A stretch of DNA of 64,000 nucleotides from Streptomyces sp. PCS3-D2 (GTDB lineage: Bacteria; Actinomycetota; Actinomycetes; Streptomycetales; Streptomycetaceae), in contig NZ_CP097800.1 of assembly GCF_000612545.2 (NCBI RefSeq), positions 930,001 through 994,000 of the forward strand, written 5' to 3'. The translations under genes and the position numbers were made by a program. Below the pieces are notes generated by a model. That model was not told the origin of the DNA. It searched no databases and was given only the letters and a program-made list of their open reading frames with translations. Of the stretch, positions 45,798-53,283 are shown piece after piece; the stretch's first letter is position 1, and each line of letters begins with the position of its first letter.

Positions 45798-45986
45798 GCC
45801 CGTTCCTCCAAGTCGCTTCGCGTCCGGCGGTGATCGCCTGGACGCTCACACCCTCGCAAGGGCGGGGGCCGCGCGCTGTCCTCGAAAGTCGCCGTCCGCC
45901 GCGACGATCGTCGTTTCGAGGTCGGCCGACCGCTCCGTGTATACAGGGAGAAGATCGACCTTCCGGGCGGAACGAGAGGAACCATC

Positions 45987-46460
45987 GTGAGTGAGCACAC
46001 CACCGAGACTCTGATCGTCGTCGGCGTGGACGGTTCCTCCCACTCCGGGGAGGCCGTGCGCTGGGCCGTGGAGCAGGCCCGGCTCACCGGCGGCCGGGTG
46101 CACGCCGTCATGGCCTGGGAGTGGAACCGCAATCCCTTCGCCGTCGGCATGGCACAGGCCCAGTTCGCGGAGCAGGAGGCGGTGACGGCCGAGGAGGCGG
46201 CCCGCCGGAAGCTGGCGGACACCGTCACCGCGGCCGTGGGTGCCTCTCCCGGGGTGCCGGTCTTCCGCCGCGTCGAGCAGGGCCCGCCGGCACAGGTCCT
46301 GGTGGACGCGTCGAAGGAGGCGGACCTGACGGTGGTCGGGACTCGCGGTTACGGGGGCTTCAAGGGCGCGCTGCTGGGATCGGTGAGCCAGCAGGTCGTA
46401 CAGCACTCCGCAAGCACCGTGGTGGTCGTCCGCGCGAGCGGGGACGGGGGCGACGCCTGA
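45987..46460 (+). CDS. Universal stress protein (UspA family)
   Basis: 157-aa single Usp domain. First strand LIVVGVDGSSHSGEAVRWAV and the ATP-binding signature GTRGYGGFKGALLGSVSQQV are complete, so it should bind ATP. Such proteins protect against stress and dormancy in actinobacteria, some under redox regulators. GAGGAACC precedes the GTG. Upstream, TGTATACA at about 45937 is a good -10-like element. It stands alone and converges on the dehydratase-like gene. Confidence 0.92.
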   Translation: MSEHTTETLIVVGVDGSSHSGEAVRWAVEQARLTGGRVHAVMAWEWNRNPFAVGMAQAQFAEQEAVTAEEAARRKLADTVTAAVGASPGVPVFRRVEQGPPAQVLVDASKEADLTVVGTRGYGGFKGALLGSVSQQVVQHSASTVVVVRASGDGGDA

Positions 46461-46496
46461 CCGTCCCGCGCCGCCCCGGCTCCCGAGCCCGGCGTG

Positions 46497-47438
46497 TCAG
46501 GCCGCCGGGTCCGTCAGGTCCCGCGGGTCGGTGTTGGCCCCGCACAGGACGACGGCCACCGTCTTGCCCAGCGGCTGCGGTGCTTCGCGCACCGCTGCCA
46601 GGGCGGTGGCCGCGCCCGCCTCGACGACGATCCGGTAGTCCTCCCATACGGCGCGCCGGGCCGCCGTGATCGCCTCGTCGGACACCAGGACCGACGTCAC
46701 GTTCTCCTCCTGCGCGGCCGCCATCGCGTCGGCCGAGACCCGGGTGGCTCCCAGGGAGTCGGCCGCCACGGAGTCCACGGCCACGTCGACGGGCCGGCCC
46801 GCCTGCAGGGCCGCGTTCAGCGCACGGCAGTTCTCCGGTTCGGCCGCGACGACCCGTACACCGTGTTCGCGCGCGGCGGTGGCCACGCCGGCGAACAGTC
46901 CGCCGCCACCCACCGCGACGACCACGGTGTCCAGCCCGGGCAGGGCGTCGCGGATCTCCTCCAAGAGCGTCCCGGCCCCGGCGGCGATGAGCGGGTGGTC
47001 GTACGCGTGGCTGCTCAGCGCCCCGCTGGCGGCGGCGAACTCCTGGCAGGCGGCGAGTGCCTCGGCGTACCGGTCACCGACGAGCCGGACGTCGGCCCCG
47101 TAGCCCCGAAGCCGTTCCACCTTCACGCGCGGGGCGTTGGCGGGCAGGAAGACCGTCGCGGGCACGGACAGCGCACGGGCCGCCCAGGCGCAGGCCAGTC
47201 CGGCGTTGCCGCCGGAGGCGATGGTGACGCCGGCGGCCGGGAGAGTGCCGGCGTCGTGGTGGGCGGCGAGGAAGTTGCGGGCGCCGCGCGCCTTGAAGCT
47301 GCCGGTGTGCTGGAGGTACTCCAGCGCGTACCAGAGGCCGTCGGCCGCGGGCGCCACGGTGACGGGCCGTACCTCGCCCTCGATCCGCGCGGCGGCGGCG
47401 CGCACGGCGGCGTGGTCGAGGTGCTGCGAACGTTCCAT
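46497..47438 (-). CDS. Threonine/serine dehydratase-like PLP enzyme
   Basis: 313-aa fold type II pyridoxal-phosphate enzyme. The cofactor lysine is in QHTGSFKARGARNFL (family SxKxRG); the phosphate-binding loop is VAVGGGGLFAGVATAA. It lacks the C-terminal ACT-like regulatory domain of biosynthetic IlvA, so a catabolic dehydratase or racemase acting on Ser/Thr or 3-hydroxy-aspartate is likely. ATG 47438 follows GGGGAGA; ATG 47453, overlapping the TetR stop, lacks such a site. It is co-transcribed with the TetR gene just upstream. Confidence 0.9.
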   Translation of the reverse strand: MERSQHLDHAAVRAAAARIEGEVRPVTVAPAADGLWYALEYLQHTGSFKARGARNFLAAHHDAGTLPAAGVTIASGGNAGLACAWAARALSVPATVFLPANAPRVKVERLRGYGADVRLVGDRYAEALAACQEFAAASGALSSHAYDHPLIAAGAGTLLEEIRDALPGLDTVVVAVGGGGLFAGVATAAREHGVRVVAAEPENCRALNAALQAGRPVDVAVDSVAADSLGATRVSADAMAAAQEENVTSVLVSDEAITAARRAVWEDYRIVVEAGAATALAAVREAPQPLGKTVAVVLCGANTDPRDLTDPAA

Positions 47439-47452
47439 GGTCGGTCTCCCCA

Positions 47453-48094
47453 TCAGGTGGTGGGCCGGGCGGCCTCGATCAGCTGGCGCAGGGCGCCGTA
47501 GTACACCTCGTGGTCCGTCAGGGCCGGCAGCACGTCGGACAGTCCGCCGCTGAGCACGGGGAAGTCCTCGGGATCGAGCGCGGCCAGGGCGGCGCGCGAG
47601 GCGGAGGTGGCCGTGGCCGGATCGCGGTGGTCCACGAAGGCCGCACTGCCCAGCGTGAGCAGGTACATGCGGCGGTATGCGGTGATCGCCTCGGTGACGG
47701 TCATCCCCGCGGCGATGCTGTCGGCGAGGGCCGGCTCGACCAGCCGGGCCAGCAGCTGCCGACCGAGCCAGGGCCGGCCGCCGCGCAGCACGAGGAGCCC
47801 GGGGTGCGCGGTGAGCAGCAGGTACAGCGCGCGGAACCGCTGCTCGGCGGCCTGCGCCCAGTCGGTGCCGGCGGGGATCTCGGGGAGCTGCGCGGCCAGG
47901 TGTTCGGTGCACAGGTCGAGCAGTCCGGCCAGGTCCGCGCAGCGGCGCTGCACGGTGGCGTGGGAGACGTCGAGGCGGTCGGCGAGGGTGCGGAAGCTGA
48001 GCCGCTGCGGCCCCTCTTCGTCGAGGATCCTCAGGGCGGCCACGGCAATGGCCTCGGGGGTCGCGCGGTCCAGGGCGTCGGATCTCCTCGGCAT
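47453..48094 (-). CDS. TetR-family regulator
   Basis: 213 aa. The N-terminal helix-turn-helix is AIAVAALRILDEEGPQRLSF then RTLADRLDVSHATVQRRCAD, followed by a variable ligand domain (LLLTAHPGLLVLRGGRPWLG). Its start codon abuts a strong palindromic site with a TATGAT -10 (minus strand), so it is probably autorepressed and translated from a leaderless or near-leaderless message. It heads an operon with the dehydratase-like enzyme, whose amino acid or product may be the inducer. Confidence 0.9.
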   Translation of the reverse strand: MPRRSDALDRATPEAIAVAALRILDEEGPQRLSFRTLADRLDVSHATVQRRCADLAGLLDLCTEHLAAQLPEIPAGTDWAQAAEQRFRALYLLLTAHPGLLVLRGGRPWLGRQLLARLVEPALADSIAAGMTVTEAITAYRRMYLLTLGSAAFVDHRDPATATSASRAALAALDPEDFPVLSGGLSDVLPALTDHEVYYGALRQLIEAARPTT

Positions 48095-48095
48095 T

Positions 48096-48120
48096 GATAC
48101 AATGTATCATACGATGTATC
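48096..48120. promoter_or_regulatory. TetR operator and leaderless promoter
   Basis: GATAC-AAT-GTATC (48096-48108) is a perfect palindrome, followed by ATACGATGTATC, a second half-related copy. On the minus strand the site contains TATGAT (48106-48111) only 11 bases before the regulator's ATG. Overlap of operator, -10 and start codon argues for tight autoregulation. Confidence 0.75.
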
Positions 48121-48249
48121 GCCTCTTTCGTGTGACATCAATCGCAGCCATATTGCTGGTCATCGGCCGACAAGCACCGACATGCGTTGACACCGGGTGG
48201 CCTGCTCGCTGCACTGGGCCCACGACTGCCCCCACGTCAAGGAGACCCC

Positions 48250-49938
48250 GTGCCGCCTCGCCTGCGCGCAACGCTCCCCTGTCTGACCGCGGCCGCTCTC
48301 CTCGCCCTCGCGCTCTCCCCCGCCCCGGCGGCGGCCGAGCCGCGGGCGACCTCGGACACCCCGCTCGCGCTCACGCCTCCCATGGGCTGGAACAACTGGG
48401 CGCACTACATGTGCGACATCGACGAGGCCACGGTGGTCGCCAACGCCGACGCGCTCGTGTCCACGGGGCTGGCCGCCAAGGGCTACGACACGGTGACCGT
48501 CGACGACTGCTGGATGACGAAGAGCCGCGACGCCCGGGGGAACCTGGTCGTCGACACCGCCAAGTTCCCGCACGGCATGGCCTGGCTCGGAGAGTACCTG
48601 CACGCCAGGGGACTGAAGTTCGGCATCTACCAGGACGCCGGCTCCCTCACCTGCGAGAAGTACCCGGGCAGCGGCGCCCCTCAGGGCGGCGGCCCCGACC
48701 ACTACGCCCGGGACGCACGGCAGTTCGCCTCCTGGAAGGTGGACTACGTCAAGATGGACGGCTGCAACCTGTGGGTGCCTCCGGGGCGCACCAAGGAACA
48801 GGCCTACCGGGACGCCTACAACGGCGTCGCGAAGGCCCTGCGCGAGAGCGGCCGGGACATGGTCCTGTCCGCCTCCGCACCCGCCTACTTCCAGCAGGGC
48901 GAGTGGGGCGGCTCCGACTGGCACAAGGTGCTCGGCTGGGTCGGCGAGACCGGCCAGCTGTGGCGCGAGGGCAAGGACATCAAGGTCTACAACCCGGCCG
49001 CGCCCACCACGTCCCGGTGGAACTCGGTGCTGGGCAACTACGGCTACAACCGCTGGCTCGGCCGGTACGCGGGCCCGGGCAACTGGAACGACCCCGACTT
49101 CCTGCTCGCCGGCGCCCCCGGCCTCACGGCCGCCGAGGGCCGCAGCCAGGTCGCCCTCTGGGCCATGATGGCCGCCCCGTTCATCCTGTCCTCCGACGTC
49201 TCCGGGCTGACCCCGGAAGGGCTCGCCGCCCTCGGCAACACCCGGATGATCGCACTGGACCAGGACCCGATGGGCCTTCAGGGCGCCGTGGTCTCCTCCA
49301 ACGCCACCTTCGAGATCCTGGTCCGCCCGCTCGCGAACGGCGACCGTGCGGTGGCCGTCCTCAACCGCTCCGCCAACACCCGCGACATCCGCGTCCCGCT
49401 CGACGAGATCGGCCTGCCCTCCTGCACGGCTGACGCCCAGGACCTGTGGAGCGGTGCGCGCAGCGAGGTGTCCGACGCGCTGACCGGGAAGCTGGCCGGT
49501 CATGACACCGCCGTGTGGCGGCTCACCCCGCGCGGCTGCGCCGAGGCCGTGCCGACCGGGCAGATCGTCGGTGACGGCGCCCGCTGCGCCGACGGAGCGA
49601 ACACCACCGGGGTCGGCGCGGTCGTGATGGGGGCCTGCACCGGAGCCCCCGACCAGCGGTGGTTCCTGGGCGACGACGCCCGCCTGCGGCTCGCCGGCGA
49701 ATGCCTCTCGGCGGGCGAGAACGGCTCGGTGGAACTGGCCGACTGCGCGCCCCGGCAGCACGCCCAACCCGGCCAGAGCTGGTTCCACCGCCGGGACGGA
49801 GCCCTGGTGGAGGAGGTCAGCGGCCTGTGCCTGACCGCGCCGCAAGCCGCCACCACTCCCGACGCACCCGCGGAGCGGCTGCGGCTGGCGCCCTGCGGCG
49901 ACCACCGGGTCGACCAGGCCTGGTCCCTGCCGGTCTGA
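48250..49938 (+). CDS. Secreted GH27 alpha-galactosidase with ricin-type domain
   Basis: 562 aa. Signal peptide CLTAAALLALALSPAPAAAE; catalytic (beta/alpha)8 barrel beginning LALTPPMGWNNWAHYMCDID, with nucleophile Asp in WKVDYVKMDGC and the WNDPDFLLAG loop; a beta-sandwich domain to about 430; then a C-terminal CBM13-like ricin fold (GTCLDVx-type repeats such as RLAGECLSAGENGSVELADC and QSWFHR). It would release terminal alpha-galactose from plant or glycoprotein glycans outside the cell. AAGGAGAC lies 5 bases before the GTG. A GH89 remnant follows. Confidence 0.93.
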   Translation: MPPRLRATLPCLTAAALLALALSPAPAAAEPRATSDTPLALTPPMGWNNWAHYMCDIDEATVVANADALVSTGLAAKGYDTVTVDDCWMTKSRDARGNLVVDTAKFPHGMAWLGEYLHARGLKFGIYQDAGSLTCEKYPGSGAPQGGGPDHYARDARQFASWKVDYVKMDGCNLWVPPGRTKEQAYRDAYNGVAKALRESGRDMVLSASAPAYFQQGEWGGSDWHKVLGWVGETGQLWREGKDIKVYNPAAPTTSRWNSVLGNYGYNRWLGRYAGPGNWNDPDFLLAGAPGLTAAEGRSQVALWAMMAAPFILSSDVSGLTPEGLAALGNTRMIALDQDPMGLQGAVVSSNATFEILVRPLANGDRAVAVLNRSANTRDIRVPLDEIGLPSCTADAQDLWSGARSEVSDALTGKLAGHDTAVWRLTPRGCAEAVPTGQIVGDGARCADGANTTGVGAVVMGACTGAPDQRWFLGDDARLRLAGECLSAGENGSVELADCAPRQHAQPGQSWFHRRDGALVEEVSGLCLTAPQAATTPDAPAERLRLAPCGDHRVDQAWSLPV

Positions 49939-49953
49939 GGCCCGGACCCCCGC

Positions 49954-50504
49954 ATGAGCCACACGAAACCACGGCCTCGCCCCGAACCGGGGCCCCAGCC
50001 GGAACCGCAGCCGCTGCTCCCACGGCACGCACGGCCGTTCAGCCTGGTGCCCGGGCCCGCGGCCGGGCCTGACACCTTCACGGTGTCCGGCACCACCGGC
50101 GCGATCACCACGACTACGCCAACCGCGAATGCAACGGCCTGATCTCGGAGCTGTACGCGCGGCGGTGGACGGCCTACTTCGCGACGCCGGACGAGGCGCT
50201 GGTGCACGGGGCGGCGCCACGGGAGATCGACTGGCACGCCTTCGAGGAGGAGTGGGCCCGGCGGACCACCCGGCATCCGGACCGGCCGAGCGGGGACCCG
50301 TACCGGCTGGCGGCCGCGGTCGCGGCGGCCCTCCCGCCGGCGGCCGCCGGCCTAGCGGGGCGCGGCCTACCCCAGCGGCCTACCCCATCTGCCGCGGCGA
50401 CGACGGCCCGATGCGAGGACGATCACCCGCCAGGAGGAAAGTCGGCGCTCGTGCGAGGGAGATCGTCGGCAGCGGTAGGCCGCGCCGGCACGGCACTCGG
50501 TTGA
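49954..50504 (+). pseudogene. Internally deleted GH89 alpha-N-acetylglucosaminidase (NAGLU-like)
   Basis: Frame 1 (from 49954) encodes MSHTKP, a Pro-rich tail, then LLPRHARPFSLV and GPDTFTVSGTTGAI, which fit the N-terminal domain of NAGLU-type enzymes. From 50109 a different frame reads HDYANRECNGLISELYARRW, then DWHAFEEEWARR and HPDRPSGDPYRLAAAV, which fits the extreme C-terminal helices of NAGLU (compare [20 protein letters not shown] in the human enzyme). Several hundred catalytic-domain residues are missing and the frames do not match, so a deletion joined the ends near 50100-50110. A functional copy would remove alpha-GlcNAc from glycans, a match to the galactosidase before it. Confidence 0.72.
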
Positions 50505-50522
50505 CTGGCCCGGAGAAGAGCA

Positions 50523-50556
50523 GGGGCGGCCGCCGGAGCGATCCGGTGGCCGCCCC
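50523..50556 (+). terminator. GC hairpin after the GH89 remnant
   Basis: 14-bp stem GGGGCGGCCGCCGG / CCGGTGGCCGCCCC with one G-T pair and a 6-base loop, followed by TTCC. It separates the glycosidase region from the isoprenoid genes. Confidence 0.6.
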
Positions 50557-50600
50557 TTCCGATGCCACGCGGCGCGACGCGACCAGGAGGGCACCCGAGC

Positions 50601-50951
50601 ATGTCCCAGACCGAACACGACCCAAGCGCCTACCAGCGGGAACAGGACCGCCGGCAGCAGGAGCGGCCCACGGGCACCGGCTCCGCCGCCTCGTCCCTGG
50701 AACTGCTCACGCTGCTCGCCGCAGGGGTGGCCGACCTGGCCCTCGACCAGTTGCGGCAGACAGCCGACCGCGCACAGGGCGCGCTGCGCCGGGCCGACCT
50801 GCGCGAACTGCTCACCGACGGTGTGGTGGAACTACGCAAGCGCGGTGAACTGGCCACCCGTCGGGCGGGCATGGGCAGCGAGAACTACCTGGAGACCATG
50901 GCCCGGCGGGTCGCGCAGCAGGGCACTTCCGAGGGTCGCCCCTGTGCATGA
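50601..50951 (+). CDS. Small protein preceding polyprenyl synthetase
   Basis: 116 aa, not recognised. A polar N-terminus (residues 1-28) precedes two amphipathic helices, SLELLTLLAAGVADLALDQL and ALRRADLRELLTDGVVELRK, and a basic end. No signal or membrane helix. It overlaps the synthetase start by 8 bp, so the two are translationally coupled; a scaffold or regulatory subunit for the synthetase is possible. AGGAGGG lies 10 bases before ATG 50601. Confidence 0.75.
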   Translation: MSQTEHDPSAYQREQDRRQQERPTGTGSAASSLELLTLLAAGVADLALDQLRQTADRAQGALRRADLRELLTDGVVELRKRGELATRRAGMGSENYLETMARRVAQQGTSEGRPCA

Positions 50952-51978
50952 CCACACCGGATTCAAGGAGCGCATCGACGGGGTGCTCGGGCGGCTGGCC
51001 GACGAGGAGGAGCGGGCCCTGCTCGGACTGCACGCCGAACTCACGCCGCTCTCCGAGCAGTTACGCCGCTCACTGGCACAGGGCAAGCGCATCCGGGCCG
51101 CCTTCCTGTACTGGGGGTGGCGGGCGGCGGGCCAGCCCGACTGCGAAGGGGTGATCCGGGCCGCGGCCGCCATGGAGCTCGTCCACGCGGCGGCCTGCAC
51201 CCACGACGACATCATCGACGACAGCCGCATACGGCACGGCCAGCCCACCGCGCACGCCGCCTTCGCCGCGAACGGGCAGCGCTCCACCGCCCTCGCGATG
51301 ATCCTCGGCGACCTGCTGATGGGGTACGCCGGACACGTCTTCACCTCCTGCGGGCTGCCCGGCGCGTACCTGGCCCGGACCGTCCCCCTCTGGTCCGCCC
51401 TGCTCCGCGAGACGATGGCGGGCGAGTTCCTGGAGGTGCTGCGCACCGCGGCGCGAGACGGCCGGGAACCGCGGGTGGCGGAGTCCTTGGAGGTGGCCCG
51501 CTTCAAGACGGCCAAGTACACGGTGGAGCGGCCGCTGCACCTCGGTGCCACCCTCGGCGGCGGCTCCGGCGCCCTGCTGGACGCCTTCTCCGGCTACGGC
51601 CTGCCGCTCGGCGAGGCCTTCCAGCTGCGCGACGACCTGCTGGGGACGTTCGGCGACCCCGCCCGGACGGGCAAGTCCAACCTGGACGACCTGCGGGACG
51701 CCAAACCCACGGCGCTGCTCGCGCTGACCGTGGCGGCCGTCGGGCCCGACGACCGCCGCATGCTCGCGAAGCTGGTCGGCCATCCGGAACTGGGCGAGGA
51801 AGAGGCCTCCTCGGTGCGCGAGCTGATGGAGCGGTGCGGGGCCAAGCAGCAGGTGGAGGACATGATCCGCGAGCGCATCGGCCGGGCCGGGGCCGCGCTG
51901 GACCTCGCCCCGATGCCCGCGGAGGCCCGGTCCGCTCTGGGCGGGCTGGCCGCGACCGCCGCCGACCGCGCCCTGTAG
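50944..51978 (+). CDS. Polyprenyl diphosphate synthetase
   Basis: 344-aa trans-isoprenyl synthase that extends allylic diphosphates with IPP. First Asp-rich motif HDDIIDDSRIRHGQPTAHAA (DDxxD), second RDDLLGTFGDPARTGKSNLD (DDxxG type), and lysine/arginine at QGKRIRAAFLY. The residues before the first motif (VHAAACTH) suggest product length is set by small side chains, but I cannot give chain length. GTG 50944 overlaps the small gene; GAGGG is 8 bases upstream. 58 bp later comes a DUF2236 oxygenase, probably in the same operon. Confidence 0.92.
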   Translation: MHDHTGFKERIDGVLGRLADEEERALLGLHAELTPLSEQLRRSLAQGKRIRAAFLYWGWRAAGQPDCEGVIRAAAAMELVHAAACTHDDIIDDSRIRHGQPTAHAAFAANGQRSTALAMILGDLLMGYAGHVFTSCGLPGAYLARTVPLWSALLRETMAGEFLEVLRTAARDGREPRVAESLEVARFKTAKYTVERPLHLGATLGGGSGALLDAFSGYGLPLGEAFQLRDDLLGTFGDPARTGKSNLDDLRDAKPTALLALTVAAVGPDDRRMLAKLVGHPELGEEEASSVRELMERCGAKQQVEDMIRERIGRAGAALDLAPMPAEARSALGGLAATAADRAL

Positions 51979-52035
51979 GGCGTGTCGCCCCGCCTCCCGC
52001 CCGCCGCGCCCGATGACACGACAAGGACGACCGAC

Positions 52036-53223
52036 GTGAACGCCAACGCATCCAAGACCGCGCCGACGCGGGCCCGTTACGACCACGCCGCCCTCGACGC
52101 CCTGAGCACGCAGGGTGATCCGCTCGCCGACGAGACCGTCGCCGAGATGTTCCGCCGCAAGGAGGTCGGCGACCTCAACACCCTCATGCGGTTCTTCACC
52201 ACCGCCGGCGACAAGCTTCCCGAGCAACTCCCGGCATCCGCACGCGCTTACTTCGAGGCGACCGCCATGCCCCCGTCCTGGGTGGACTGGGACGTGATGG
52301 AGCAGGCCAGGCTGTTCTTCATGGACAACGCGGCCCACATCAACACCGGCCTGTCCTTCGCGGCCATGCCCGCGACCTACGCCGTCCCGCGGCTCTCCCG
52401 GCTGCTGGCCTCGACGCACTCCATGGCGTACCCCTCGCGCCGGATGGCCAACACCGGGCAGTTCGTCACCTACCTGATGCAGACCAACTCCTTCGCGGAG
52501 GGCAGCAGGTTCATCCCCGCCGCGCAGAAGGTACGGCTGCTGCACGCGGCGGTCCGCCACCACCTGCGCCACGGTGGCCACTGGGACGTCGAGAAGGACG
52601 GCGTGCCCATCTGCCAAGAGGACATGATCGGCGGGCAGATCTGCTTCTCGCTGCTGGTCCTCGACGCCATGCACCGGCTCGGCATCCACATGAGCGAGGA
52701 CGGCGCCGAGGCCTACTTCTACGCCTGGCGGGTCGTCGGCGCCATGCTCGGCTGCGACATGTCGGCGGTGCCGGAGACCCTCGCCGAGGCCCGCGACTAC
52801 TGCGACCTCTACCTCCTGCGCAACCTCGGCCCCTCGCCCGAGGGGGTCCGCCTCAACGCCCAGCTGATGCGCATGTACGAGGACGTGGTCCCGGGGACCT
52901 TCTTCGACCCGATGGTCCCCGCCACCGTACGGTTCCTCGTCGGTGACACCATCGGCGACTGGCTGGAGATCCCGCGCACCGCCTGGGACACGGCGGCGAA
53001 GGCGGTTCCGGTGTTCCTCGGGCTGCTGGAGACCATCGAGGACAGCAGCCCGTACGCGGAATGGGCGCTCGACAGGGCCGGCTCGCTGCTCTCCGGCTTC
53101 GAGCTGGCCTCCCTGACCCGGGGCAGGGTGATGCACCACGCCATTCCCGCGGAGCTGAAGGACGACTACGGGGTGAAGGCGCCGCGCACCGGGCGCTGGG
53201 TGCCGCCGGCGCCCGTGCACTGA
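52036..53223 (+). CDS. DUF2236 (MpaB/Lcp-type) heme oxygenase
   Basis: 395-aa member of the DUF2236 family, which includes rubber oxygenase Lcp and the prenyl-chain cleaving fungal MpaB. R136-x3-T140 (RRMANTGQF) and H170 (VRLLHAAVRHHLRHGGHWD) have the same spacing as Arg164, Thr168 and the heme ligand His198 of LcpK30 (from memory). Unlike Lcp it has no export signal, so its substrate is inside the cell. With the prenyl synthetase 58 bp upstream, oxidative cleavage of a prenyl chain is a strong guess. GTG 52036 follows AAGGAC. Confidence 0.85.
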   Translation: MNANASKTAPTRARYDHAALDALSTQGDPLADETVAEMFRRKEVGDLNTLMRFFTTAGDKLPEQLPASARAYFEATAMPPSWVDWDVMEQARLFFMDNAAHINTGLSFAAMPATYAVPRLSRLLASTHSMAYPSRRMANTGQFVTYLMQTNSFAEGSRFIPAAQKVRLLHAAVRHHLRHGGHWDVEKDGVPICQEDMIGGQICFSLLVLDAMHRLGIHMSEDGAEAYFYAWRVVGAMLGCDMSAVPETLAEARDYCDLYLLRNLGPSPEGVRLNAQLMRMYEDVVPGTFFDPMVPATVRFLVGDTIGDWLEIPRTAWDTAAKAVPVFLGLLETIEDSSPYAEWALDRAGSLLSGFELASLTRGRVMHHAIPAELKDDYGVKAPRTGRWVPPAPVH

Positions 53224-53283
53224 CGCGCGCCGCTCCCCCGCGGATGCGACGCGCCGCGCCGGGCCCCGGGGCAGACTGGCGGT

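Noticed and set aside
48096-48120. Attachment or integration site
   Set aside because: The symmetric repeat is best explained as the operator of the adjacent TetR gene; no integrase or tRNA is nearby.
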